DNA of 64,000 nucleotides from Alcaligenes faecalis. Its GTDB lineage: Bacteria > Pseudomonadota > Gammaproteobacteria > Burkholderiales > Burkholderiaceae_B. The DNA lies in the NCBI RefSeq assembly GCF_005311025.1, contig NZ_CP031747.1:1980944-2044943 (forward strand), given 5' to 3'. Every line of letters begins with the position of its first letter. Within the stretch, counting starts at the first letter, position 1. Below, in pieces: positions 1 through 7,538 of this stretch. Position numbers and translations under genes: made by a program. The notes beneath the pieces are model-generated. The model was not told where the DNA came from and did no database searches. It worked only from the letters and a program-made list of their open reading frames with translations.

Positions 1-169
1 CGGGACGCCAGCCGTAGCAACGCAACACGGCCAGACCCAGGCCCAGGACAGTGCCCAGAACCACGGTCATCACGGCCATTTGCAGCGTGACCCAAAAGCC
101 CTGCATGATCTCGGGCAAATAGGGGCTGATCAGCGTCCAGTTAAAGAAGTAATAAATTATCTGATCCAT
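1..169 (-). CDS. Amino-acid ABC transporter permease, N-terminal part (cut by window edge)
   Basis: The reverse strand reads from an ATG at 169 for 56 codons before the window ends. The peptide starts MDQIIYYFFNWTLIS and continues with a hydrophobic segment (TLQMAVMTVVLGTVLGLGLA), the usual start of a HisM/GlnP-type inner-membrane permease of polar amino-acid importers. It follows the ATPase gene in the same direction with an 8-base gap, which supports one operon with the binding protein at 997-1935. The C-terminal part, including the EAA loop that docks the ATPase, lies outside the window. Substrate unknown; the family call rests on context and one membrane segment. Confidence 0.75.
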   Translation of the reverse strand, partial: MDQIIYYFFNWTLISPYLPEIMQGFWVTLQMAVMTVVLGTVLGLGLAVLRCYGWRP

Positions 170-177
170 GGCCGGCC

Positions 178-909
178 TCAGTTCATGCGGCTCAGAAAAT
201 CCTGAATACGCTTGTGACGCGGCTTACACAGAATTTCATCGGGACTGCCCTGGTCCAGAATCACGCCCTGGTCCATGAACACAATGCGGTCCCCTACTTC
301 GCGGGCAAACTGCATTTCGTGCGTAACAATCACCATGGTCATGCCCGCATCGCGGGTGCGTTTCATCACGTTCAGCACTTCACCGACCAGCTCCGGGTCC
401 AGACCCGAGGTAGGCTCGTCAAACAGCATGACTTTGGGCTCCAGCGCCAGCGCGCGGGCAATGCCCACCCGCTGCTGCTGGCCGCCGGACAACTGGCTGG
501 GATAGTGTTCGATACGCTGGGCCAGACCCACCTGTTCCAGATGATGGCGGGCCTGCTCTTCGGCCTGCGCCTTGGGCACTTTTTTCACCTTGCGCAGCGC
601 CAGCATCACATTGCCTAGCGCCGTCATATGCGGGTACAGGTGTATGCCCTGAAACACCATGCCTATGTTCTGGCGCACCTGGTTCAGGTCGGTGCGCGGA
701 CAGGTCACATCACTGCCAGCCACCACAATCGTGCCGCTGGTCGGGGTTTCCAGACGGTTGATGCAGCGCAGACAGGTACTTTTGCCCGAGCCCGAGCCGC
801 CAATCATCACGACAACTTCGCCGGTGTTGACGCTCAGGTCTATGCCTTTAAGAATTTCGGCCTGCCCAAACGATTTGCGCAAGCCCTGGATGCGGACAAT
901 TTCACTCAT
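178..909 (-). CDS. Polar amino-acid ABC transporter ATP-binding protein
   Basis: A 243-residue ATPase of the GlnQ/HisP class that powers amino-acid import from the cytoplasmic face. Walker A is GGSGSGKST near residues 37-45, the signature is LSGGQQQR near 140, Walker B is VMLFDEP near 160, and the switch histidine lies in VTHEM near 195. Length and the short QGxxLYPHMTALGNV Q-loop region are typical of the family. It lies between the binding protein (997-1935) and the partial permease (1-169), all on the minus strand, so it is the middle gene of a three-component importer. Family is certain; the exact amino acid cannot be read from the sequence. Confidence 0.95.
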   Translation of the reverse strand: MSEIVRIQGLRKSFGQAEILKGIDLSVNTGEVVVMIGGSGSGKSTCLRCINRLETPTSGTIVVAGSDVTCPRTDLNQVRQNIGMVFQGIHLYPHMTALGNVMLALRKVKKVPKAQAEEQARHHLEQVGLAQRIEHYPSQLSGGQQQRVGIARALALEPKVMLFDEPTSGLDPELVGEVLNVMKRTRDAGMTMVIVTHEMQFAREVGDRIVFMDQGVILDQGSPDEILCKPRHKRIQDFLSRMN

Positions 910-996
910 GGTCGCTCCTTGACCGCCTGCCAGTCGGGCAGGCGGGGACCGGCCCCTGCAGGGCCATATAGCTAGAGAAACAGCGCGAAGGCGCTT

Positions 997-1935
997 TTAA
1001 GGACGGGAGCAGTCGGGGGTGTGCTCGGTGGGCTCGTAGCCAGGGAAGTCGGGCACGCCATAGCCGGGGAAAATCACCGTCATGGCCGTACCAGCATTGG
1101 GTTCCGTACCGAACCACTTCACATGCAGCTTGGACAGGGAGCCGTCCTGCTTCATGCATTCCAGCACTTCATCCACGCGATTACGCAGGGCCGTGTCGTC
1201 CTTGCGGAAGGCAAAGGCATAGTTAGCCTCGGTGGTCATGTCGTAGACCGGGGCCAGTGCGGGGGTCTGGGTGGCGATATAGCGTGCCAAAGGAGTCTCG
1301 GACATATTGGCAAAGGCGCGACCAATAGCTACGGCCTGCACAGCATCCGTGTTCTTGTTGAAGCGCTGGATCTTGTAGCCGTATTTTTCCTGGTTGTCCT
1401 GCAACCAACGGTCCGAGAAGCTGCCGTTATTGACGGCAATGGTCTTGCCTTTCAGGTCTTCCAGCGCATTGACGGTCGCGCCCTTTTTAGCCAGAAAGCT
1501 CAGGCCGCCCGCCATATACGGCTCGGCAAACAGCATTTGCTCCGCACGTTCACGTGTGGTGTTGGTGGGAGCCGCCACCATGTCGTAACGACTGGAAAAC
1601 AAGCCCGCAAAAATAGCGGAAAACGGGGTGTCGATGACCTCCGCCCCCTCGTAACCCATGCGTCGGGCCACTTCCTGGGTCAGATCATTGGAAAAGCCAT
1701 CCAGCTTGCCATCGGTGCCGCGCATGAAAAACGGAACCAGGCCCACGTCTGCAGCCACCTTGAACATCTTGCCCTGATTGGGGTTGACCGCATGAGCGGG
1801 CAGGCTCAAGGCCACGCCGGCAGCCAATGTGGCCAGCATCAAGCCAGCTTTGCTGCTGACACGTCCCCAGCGGGACAGGGTGTTTTTGCGGGATACAGCC
1901 GCAGCCAACGGGGCGATTGTGTATACGCCTTGCAT
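997..1935 (-). CDS. Periplasmic substrate-binding protein of amino-acid ABC transporter
   Basis: 312 residues, SBP_bac_3 type (glutamine/histidine/arginine binding protein family). A long N-terminal region ends in a Sec signal peptide (LATLAAGVALSLPAHA, cleavage near residue 49), so the start could lie further in. The ATG at 1935 has a strong AAGGAG just upstream, which supports it. The mature part shows the family pattern: DVGLVPFFMRGTDGKLDGFSND, later DMVAAPTNTTRERAEQMLFAEPY, then LEDLKGKTIAVNNGSFSDRW. It is the first gene of the minus-strand importer operon. A 250-base gap upstream holds an inverted repeat (2017-2041) that may be an operator. Confidence 0.93.
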   Translation of the reverse strand: MQGVYTIAPLAAAVSRKNTLSRWGRVSSKAGLMLATLAAGVALSLPAHAVNPNQGKMFKVAADVGLVPFFMRGTDGKLDGFSNDLTQEVARRMGYEGAEVIDTPFSAIFAGLFSSRYDMVAAPTNTTRERAEQMLFAEPYMAGGLSFLAKKGATVNALEDLKGKTIAVNNGSFSDRWLQDNQEKYGYKIQRFNKNTDAVQAVAIGRAFANMSETPLARYIATQTPALAPVYDMTTEANYAFAFRKDDTALRNRVDEVLECMKQDGSLSKLHVKWFGTEPNAGTAMTVIFPGYGVPDFPGYEPTEHTPDCSRP

Positions 1936-2016
1936 AAGGTCTCCTTGCCATCCATTTTCTGTTTGTAGTGCTTTAATTCTAGGATTGGCAAAACCTTGAT
2001 GTCATATGCTTTTTTA

Positions 2017-2041
2017 TTAACCCTTCATAACACAGGGTTAA
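2017..2041. promoter_or_regulatory. Inverted repeat upstream of amino-acid importer operon (possible operator)
   Basis: TTAACCCT at 2017-2024 and AGGGTTAA at 2034-2041 are perfect complements separated by 9 bases. The site lies about 80 bases upstream of the binding-protein start in an AT-rich stretch, where a promoter is expected. There is no T-run on either side of the kind a terminator needs, so a protein-binding site is more likely. The rest of 1936-2119 shows no gene. Confidence 0.4.
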
Positions 2042-2119
2042 GCAAATACCCGTACCCCTTATACGCGGCGCAATACGCGAACACGCACATTTCCCGACAG
2101 TCGCCCTTGATAAGGGTAA

Positions 2120-2163
2120 GTCCCCCCCTGGAGAGGCCGCCAAGCAAAAGCGCGTGGGGGGAC
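2120..2163. repeat. REP-like GC-rich palindromic element, copy 1
   Basis: GTCCCCCC (2120-2127) pairs with GGGGGGAC (2156-2163), with an interior rich in GGCCGCCAAGC. Read on the minus strand, it shares the pattern CCCACGC..TT..CTTG.C.GCC with the sequence at 42635-42698, so the two look like members of one dispersed family. It lies just after the LysR stop codon and may also end that transcript. Short GC-rich palindromes of this style are common between genes in Bordetella/Achromobacter-type genomes (from memory, not searched). Confidence 0.5.
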
Positions 2164-2185
2164 GATGTATTTATGGATGAATCAC

Positions 2186-3094
2186 TCAGGCCCAGCCTGC
2201 CCGCATGCCTCGGGAGGCTGTGGAAATCACCACTTCCATGAAGTCGTGCGCCAATTGCGACACCGGCACCACATTGGAATGCAGCATGTGCAAAGGCATG
2301 GTGGTGCGCGGATTAATGGGGCGTACCACCACATCCGGCCAGACCCGGCCTGCCACGGCCAGCTCGTCCACAATTGCAATCCCGGCTCCAGCCTGCACCA
2401 TGGCACAGGCAATATGCGTCAAACGCACTTCTACCGCCAGTTGCGGCACACCCGGACGGTTACCAAATAACTGCTGCACCATCTGGCCATAAGGAGTGTC
2501 ATTGCCATAACCAATCAGGTCCAGCCCTTCCAGATCGCTGGCGTCCAGCTCCTGCTTGTCGGCCAGCGGATGGCTGGCTGGCAACACCGCCACCAGATGG
2601 TTTTCGTAAATGGATTGGGCATGCAAGCTGGGATGTGTCAGCGGCACAATCGCGACACCCACTTCCGCCTGTTGCGTGACCAAAGCCTGCACCAGATCAC
2701 TGGAGATCAGCGTGCGTACGTACACCTTCACATCTGGAAAGGCCTGGCGAAAACGCGTCACCGCCATGGGGATCAAGGTCTGGCCCAGACTGGGGCTGAC
2801 GGCAATGTGCAAGCTGCCGTGGCGCTTTTCGATCAGGTCGGTGGCCACCTCGTTTACCCGCTGCACGCTGTTATGAACCTGCTCCACCTCCTGATAGAGC
2901 CGACGCGCCTCGGGCGTGGGGTACAGACGCCCCTTGATGCGCTCGAACAGCACCAGACCAATACGCGATTCGGTATAGGACAGCAGGCGGCTGATGGCCG
3001 GTTGCGACACGTTCAGCAATTGCGCCGCCTTGCTGATGGAACCGGTCAGCATGATCGCGCGAAAAACCTCGATTTGACGAAGATTGAGCAGCAT
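2186..3094 (-). CDS. LysR-type regulator of the heterocycle operon
   Basis: 302 residues. The N-terminal winged helix-turn-helix (LRQIEVFRAIMLTGSISKAAQLLNVSQPAISRLL, residues 5-38) is classic LysR. It is followed by the linker and a two-lobe effector domain that begins near GSLHIAVSPSLGQTLIP (about residue 94). The gene diverges from the ABC/amidohydrolase operon starting at 3245, with a 150-base shared promoter region. That region contains CTTATG-N17-CATAAG at 3108-3136, and a related block recurs at 7418-7451 inside the operon, so it probably controls that operon in response to its substrate. The effector is unknown. Confidence 0.93.
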   Translation of the reverse strand: MLLNLRQIEVFRAIMLTGSISKAAQLLNVSQPAISRLLSYTESRIGLVLFERIKGRLYPTPEARRLYQEVEQVHNSVQRVNEVATDLIEKRHGSLHIAVSPSLGQTLIPMAVTRFRQAFPDVKVYVRTLISSDLVQALVTQQAEVGVAIVPLTHPSLHAQSIYENHLVAVLPASHPLADKQELDASDLEGLDLIGYGNDTPYGQMVQQLFGNRPGVPQLAVEVRLTHIACAMVQAGAGIAIVDELAVAGRVWPDVVVRPINPRTTMPLHMLHSNVVPVSQLAHDFMEVVISTASRGMRAGWA

Positions 3095-3107
3095 CCCTTA
3101 ACGTAGC

Positions 3108-3141
3108 CTTATGTTTCGAGCACAAATAAGCATAAGACATT
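3108..3141. promoter_or_regulatory. Probable LysR operator, site 1
   Basis: CTTATG (3108-3113) and CATAAG (3131-3136) form an inverted repeat with 17 bases between, followed directly by ACATT. It lies in the divergent LysR/ABC promoter region. A second block with TTATGTTT, AAATA, GCATA and GACATT at identical spacing lies at 7418-7451, upstream of the next amidohydrolase. Shared sequence at two promoters next to one regulator argues for a common operator; binding by this LysR is inferred. Confidence 0.55.
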
Positions 3142-3244
3142 TTGATTTGCCTATGTTTCAATTTTTTCAAGCTGCCATCCCGGCGCGCCTTGATCGCAAC
3201 GGGCTTACAGAGCGGCTTCATAACTACGACACGGAGACAAAATC

Positions 3245-4258
3245 ATGCAAACCCTGCTTGCTCGCACCCTGGCGGTGCTGGGCTTGGGAATGGCCGCCGC
3301 TGCGCCCGCCGCCCACGCCGCTGACAACGTTCATCTCATGCTGGACTTCATCCCCACCGGCGACTATGCCCCGTATTACTCGGGCATTGCCAACGGGATT
3401 TACGAAAAACACGGCATTAACCTGAAGATTACCCGTGGCACCGGTTCGGGTGACACAGTTCTGAAAGTGGCTGGCGGCGCGGCCGATATTGGCTTGGCCG
3501 ATATTTCCGCCATTCTGACCTCGCGTCAGAACAGCCAGACTCCCATCAAGGCCATTGCTTCCACCTTCTCGCACTCGGCCCATTCCCTGTTTGTGCGCAA
3601 AGACTCGGGCATTACCGATTTCTCCGGCCTGGAAGGCAAGAAAATTGCCGTCTCGCCCGGTAACAGCCACAAGCTTTACTTCCCCATGGTGGCGCGCAAG
3701 GCCAACACCGATCCCGACAAGATTCAGTGGGTGACCGTTGACGGCTCCTCCATGGCACCGCTGCTGATCAACGGCAAAGTGGACGCCGCTCCTTTCCTGG
3801 CCACCAACTACTACTACCAGAACAAGCAGGCCAAGCGTTTTGGCAAGGAAATCGTGGTGCTGCCCTTTAGCGATCAGGGTTTCAACATCTACGCCCTGTC
3901 CGTATTCGCCACCGACAAGACACTGACCGAGCGTCCACAAATGGTGCAGAACTTCCTGGACGCCACCATCGAAGCCTGGGAAGCCGCCCGCAAGGACCCG
4001 GACACGGCTTGTCAGGCCCACGTAAAGGCCAATCCGGAAATCGACCTTGATGACTGCATGGGCAACCTGAACGCGGTGCTGGGCTACATCTACACCGATT
4101 TCAGTGCCGAGCACGGAGTAGGCAGCCTGGAAGAAGGCCGCATGAAAAACACCTACGAGGCCGTTGCAGAAGCCCAAAGCCTGGATCCCGCCTGGGACTA
4201 TCACCAAGCCTACGACACCCAGTTCATCGTCAAGGCCAACGGCACGGCCAAGCCCTGA
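3245..4258 (+). CDS. NMT1/THI5-type ABC substrate-binding protein
   Basis: 337 residues with a Sec signal peptide (LAVLGLGMAAAAPAAHA, cleavage after about residue 25). The mature start HLMLDFIPTGDYAPYYSGIANGIYEKHGINLKI is the NMT1/THI5 pattern. This family includes proteins binding hydroxymethylpyrimidine-type compounds as well as sulfonates. Later GSGDTVLKVAGGAADIGLADIS fits the same fold. The ATG at 3245 has a GGAG about 10 bases upstream. It is the first gene of a plus-strand operon with the ATPase (4326), permease (5087) and ring-opening enzymes, so the ligand is likely a nitrogen heterocycle; that is inferred from the neighbours. Confidence 0.92.
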   Translation: MQTLLARTLAVLGLGMAAAAPAAHAADNVHLMLDFIPTGDYAPYYSGIANGIYEKHGINLKITRGTGSGDTVLKVAGGAADIGLADISAILTSRQNSQTPIKAIASTFSHSAHSLFVRKDSGITDFSGLEGKKIAVSPGNSHKLYFPMVARKANTDPDKIQWVTVDGSSMAPLLINGKVDAAPFLATNYYYQNKQAKRFGKEIVVLPFSDQGFNIYALSVFATDKTLTERPQMVQNFLDATIEAWEAARKDPDTACQAHVKANPEIDLDDCMGNLNAVLGYIYTDFSAEHGVGSLEEGRMKNTYEAVAEAQSLDPAWDYHQAYDTQFIVKANGTAKP

Positions 4259-4325
4259 GCTGAACTGATTTTCGCGCGTGCTCCGGCTTGGCCCAGGCGG
4301 GCCGGCGCGCGCCTAGGAGCGCATT

Positions 4326-5087
4326 GTGATACGCATTCAAGACGTCAACCTGATCTACGGTCGTAATACCGAGCGAGAGACTCAGGCGCTGAAACAAATC
4401 AATCTGGACATCCAGGACAACGAAATCATTGCCATTGTCGGCGCTTCGGGCTGTGGGAAATCCACGCTGCTACGCCTGATCGCCGGCTTGCTGATGCCCA
4501 CCACCGGCACCGTCAGCATTGATGATGAAATCGTTGCCCACCCCCGCCAGGACACCGGCATCGTGTTCCAGGCCCCGACGCTGGTGCCGTGGGCCAATAT
4601 TCTGGACAACACCCTCTTGCCATCGAGCATCATGGGTCGTCTGGACGATCAGGCCCGCAGCCGCGCCACGCGCCTGCTCACTACCGCCGGGCTGGGCAAT
4701 TTTCTGCACCACCACCCCAAGCAATTGTCCGGTGGGATGCAACAACGCGTAGCCATTTGCCGCGCCCTGGTCCACAACCCCAAAGTCGTGCTGATGGATG
4801 AACCCTTCGGCGCCCTGGACGCGCTGACACGTGAAACCATGACGCTGGAGCTGCTGCGCCTTTGGTACGAAGACCCCAAAACAATTGTCTTTGTGACGCA
4901 CTCAATTTCCGAAGCCGTCATGCTGGGCCACCGCATCGTGGTCATGTCGCCGCGCCCCGGCCAGATTACCGAAATTCTGGACGTGAACCTGCCCCGCGAA
5001 CGCGACTTTTCCCTGGTGGGCACGCCCGAATTTACGCGCTGTGCCGCTGCCGTCCGTGAACTCATTTTCCAACACGAGGTGGCTTGA
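4326..5087 (+). CDS. ABC transporter ATPase, SsuB/TauB class
   Basis: 253 residues starting at a GTG with AGGAG upstream. Walker A GASGCGKST (about residues 38-46), Q-loop VFQAPTLVPWANI, signature LSGGMQQR (about 135), Walker B VVLMDEPFGALD and the switch histidine in VFVTHSISEAV. The WANI/FGALDALTR pattern is characteristic of nitrate/sulfonate/taurine/pyrimidine importers. It follows the binding protein by 67 bases and its stop codon overlaps the permease start by one base, so translation is probably coupled. Powers import of the operon's substrate. Confidence 0.95.
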   Translation: MIRIQDVNLIYGRNTERETQALKQINLDIQDNEIIAIVGASGCGKSTLLRLIAGLLMPTTGTVSIDDEIVAHPRQDTGIVFQAPTLVPWANILDNTLLPSSIMGRLDDQARSRATRLLTTAGLGNFLHHHPKQLSGGMQQRVAICRALVHNPKVVLMDEPFGALDALTRETMTLELLRLWYEDPKTIVFVTHSISEAVMLGHRIVVMSPRPGQITEILDVNLPRERDFSLVGTPEFTRCAAAVRELIFQHEVA

Positions 5088-5905
5088 TGAGCGAGCAAAC
5101 TCAAACCCTGGGCGCCGCGCCCGTGCGCAAGCGACGACTGCGCCTGCGCGATTTCAATGAAATTACCGTCCCGGCCATCACCCTGATTGCCGTGGTCATC
5201 CTGTGGGAGCTGGCCAGCCGCCTGTTTGATATCCCTGAATATCTGGTGCCTGCCCCCTCGCGCATCTGGGCCGATTCCATGCAAATGAAAGAGGCCATGC
5301 TGATGCACACGCTGGTGTCCACGCGCACCATCATGCTGGGCTTTTTGCTGTCGATTGTGATCAGCTTTCCGCTGGCCGTGCTGATTACCTACTCGCGCTT
5401 TTTCGAGCAGGCCATCTACCCGCTGCTGATCCTGACCCAGTCCATCCCCAAGGTGGCCCTGGCTCCGATTCTGGTCATTATCTTTGGACCCACTGAGCTG
5501 CCACGCGTCGTGGTGACTTTTCTGGTGGCCTTCTTCCCGCTGGTGATCTCCATGACCTCCGGCCTGCTGGCGGCCCCACCCGAGCTGATCGAGCTGGTCC
5601 GTGCCTGCCGCGCCACCCGCTTGCAAGAGTTTTTCCGCATTCGCCTGCCCTTTGCCGTGCCCTTTATTTTCTCGGGTCTGAAAGTGGCCATCACCTTATC
5701 CGTGGTGGGTGCAGTAGTCGGTGAATTTGTAGCCGCTGACCAAGGTCTGGGCTACTTGATCACCACCTCTACGGCCTTCTTCAAGACACCGGTTGCCTTT
5801 GGCGCCATGGCGATCTTGTCCGTGCTGGGCATTGTGTTCTTTCAGGTAATTTCTGCCGCCGAACGCATCCTGTTCCCTTGGGCAATCAAGGACAATCGGA
5901 GCTGA
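5087..5905 (+). CDS. ABC transporter permease, SsuC/TauC class
   Basis: 272 residues from the ATG at 5087, which overlaps the ATPase stop (TGATG). A TTG three bases earlier is possible but less likely. About six hydrophobic segments are visible. The EAA-type loop (ELIELVRACRATRLQEFFRIRLPFAVPFIFSGLK, around residues 165-200) is where the ATPase docks. Family BPD_transp_1. It completes the binding protein-ATPase-permease importer ahead of the catabolic genes. Confidence 0.94.
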   Translation: MSEQTQTLGAAPVRKRRLRLRDFNEITVPAITLIAVVILWELASRLFDIPEYLVPAPSRIWADSMQMKEAMLMHTLVSTRTIMLGFLLSIVISFPLAVLITYSRFFEQAIYPLLILTQSIPKVALAPILVIIFGPTELPRVVVTFLVAFFPLVISMTSGLLAAPPELIELVRACRATRLQEFFRIRLPFAVPFIFSGLKVAITLSVVGAVVGEFVAADQGLGYLITTSTAFFKTPVAFGAMAILSVLGIVFFQVISAAERILFPWAIKDNRS

Positions 5906-5907
5906 TC

Positions 5908-7416
5908 ATGACATCAAGTTATACCGTCATCCGTGGGGGCCTGGTGCTGGCCCACGCCCAAGCCAAGGCCGAACCTCTGGACATTCTGATCAAGAACGGC
6001 GAGATCGAAGCCATGGGCCCGCCCGGCCTGCCCGCGCCGTCTGAAGCCACGGTGGTGCAAGCGGATGACCAACTGCTGCACCCCGGCCTGATCAACGCCC
6101 ACACCCACGGCCACGGCACCTACGCCAAGGCCATGGGGGATCGCTGGTCGCTGGAGCTTTTATTGACAGCTGGCCCCTGGATCAATGGCGACCGCCATCT
6201 GGAAGACAAATACCTGAGCACTCAGTTGAACGCGGCAGAAATGCTGCTCAAAGGCTGTACCGCCAGCTACGACCTGTACTCCGAAGTCCCGGTTCCGACG
6301 GCGGAAGGCATGAACGCGGTTGCCCAGGCCTATGTGGATGCCGGTATGCGAGCCACGGTAGCGCCCATGATGGCGGACCTGTCCTTTTACCAGTCCGTCC
6401 CCGGCCTGATCGAAGCCCTACCGGAAGAGCTGCAACGGTTTGTGGCCCAACTGGCCCCCCAGTCGTTCCGGGCTACGCTCTCGGGCCTGACGGACTTTCT
6501 AGATCAGCAGCGCAACCCCGACCGCATTCGCGTGGCCTTGGCCCCGACCATTCCCATGCTGTGCTCGGACGAGTTCCTGCAAACCTGCGGTGAAATCAGC
6601 GCGGAGCGCAATATCGGCCTGCACAGCCACGTTGGCGAGTCCTATGTGCAAGCCCTGACCGGCATGAAACGCTATGGCACCACCATTGTTCAGCATCTGG
6701 ACAAGCTGGGCCTGATCTCGCCCCGTTTCACCCTGGCGCACGCCATCTGGCTGGACGAGCGCGACCTGGACATTCTGGCCGAACGCGGTGCCATGGTGGC
6801 CCACAACCCCGGCAGCAATATGCGTTTAGGTAATGGGATTGCCGATGTGAACTCCATGCTGGAACGCGGCATTACCGTGGGCCTGGGCACGGACGGCTCC
6901 AATAGTGGCGATAACCAGAATATGTACGAGGCCATGCGTCTGGCCTCCTTCTCGTCCAAGGTGCGCGGCCCGGATACAGAACGCTGGGTCACAACCGCAC
7001 AAGCGCTGTACGCCGCCACCGAAGGCAGCGCCCGCTGCCTGGGCATGGGCGAGCAGTTGGGACGTCTGGAACCGGGTCGCAAGGCCGACATCGTGTTTCT
7101 GGATCTGGCTCATATCAACTGGATTCCGCATAACAACACGGTCAATCAGCTGGTGCATCTGGAAGACGGGCTGGCGCTGCGCCATGTCATGGTCGACGGC
7201 CAGTTTGCCGTGCGCGACCGACAGTTAACACAAGTGAATATGCCTCGCCTGCGCCAACAAGTGGAGCAGGCCCAGGAACGCATCACACGCAATACCTACG
7301 ACAAGCGCCACATCACGGAAAAACTGGCCAAAGCCGTAGGTTCGTTCTGCCTGTGCCTGGGCCACGACCGCTATCACGTACAGCGCTGGGCGCACTCTAA
7401 GCAAGACTTAACATGA
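5908..7416 (+). CDS. Amidohydrolase of the deaminase type (AtzA/TrzN/SsnA/cytosine-deaminase-like)
   Basis: 502 residues from the ATG at 5908, preceded by GGAG; the frame is open further upstream but into the permease. Metal ligands of the amidohydrolase superfamily are complete: HTHGH near residue 70, a histidine in GLHSHVGES, a histidine in FTLAHAIWL and an aspartate in GLGTDGSNSGD. This layout belongs to mononuclear-metal deaminases and dechlorinases acting on purines, pyrimidines, s-triazines and related rings. It follows the permease by 2 bases, so the imported compound is its likely substrate. The stop codon overlaps the second operator-like block region. Exact substrate unknown. Confidence 0.88.
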   Translation: MTSSYTVIRGGLVLAHAQAKAEPLDILIKNGEIEAMGPPGLPAPSEATVVQADDQLLHPGLINAHTHGHGTYAKAMGDRWSLELLLTAGPWINGDRHLEDKYLSTQLNAAEMLLKGCTASYDLYSEVPVPTAEGMNAVAQAYVDAGMRATVAPMMADLSFYQSVPGLIEALPEELQRFVAQLAPQSFRATLSGLTDFLDQQRNPDRIRVALAPTIPMLCSDEFLQTCGEISAERNIGLHSHVGESYVQALTGMKRYGTTIVQHLDKLGLISPRFTLAHAIWLDERDLDILAERGAMVAHNPGSNMRLGNGIADVNSMLERGITVGLGTDGSNSGDNQNMYEAMRLASFSSKVRGPDTERWVTTAQALYAATEGSARCLGMGEQLGRLEPGRKADIVFLDLAHINWIPHNNTVNQLVHLEDGLALRHVMVDGQFAVRDRQLTQVNMPRLRQQVEQAQERITRNTYDKRHITEKLAKAVGSFCLCLGHDRYHVQRWAHSKQDLT

Positions 7417-7417
7417 C

Positions 7418-7451
7418 GTTATGTTTTACCGATAAATAGGCATACGACATT
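7418..7451. promoter_or_regulatory. Probable LysR operator, site 2 (internal promoter)
   Basis: GTTATGTTT at 7418-7426 and CATACGACATT at 7441-7451 match site 1 (3108-3141) at the same spacing: TTATGTTT, AAATA, GCATA and GACATT are shared. It lies in the 122-base gap between the two amidohydrolases, so a second promoter under the same regulator probably drives the genes from 7539 on. Confidence 0.5.
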
Positions 7452-7538
7452 CATGACTGGATTTGCTTCAATCATGGAAACGAACACGATTGCGGGCACG
7501 CGAGATGCGCGGGTCCGAGCCATCCAAGGAGGAAGATA

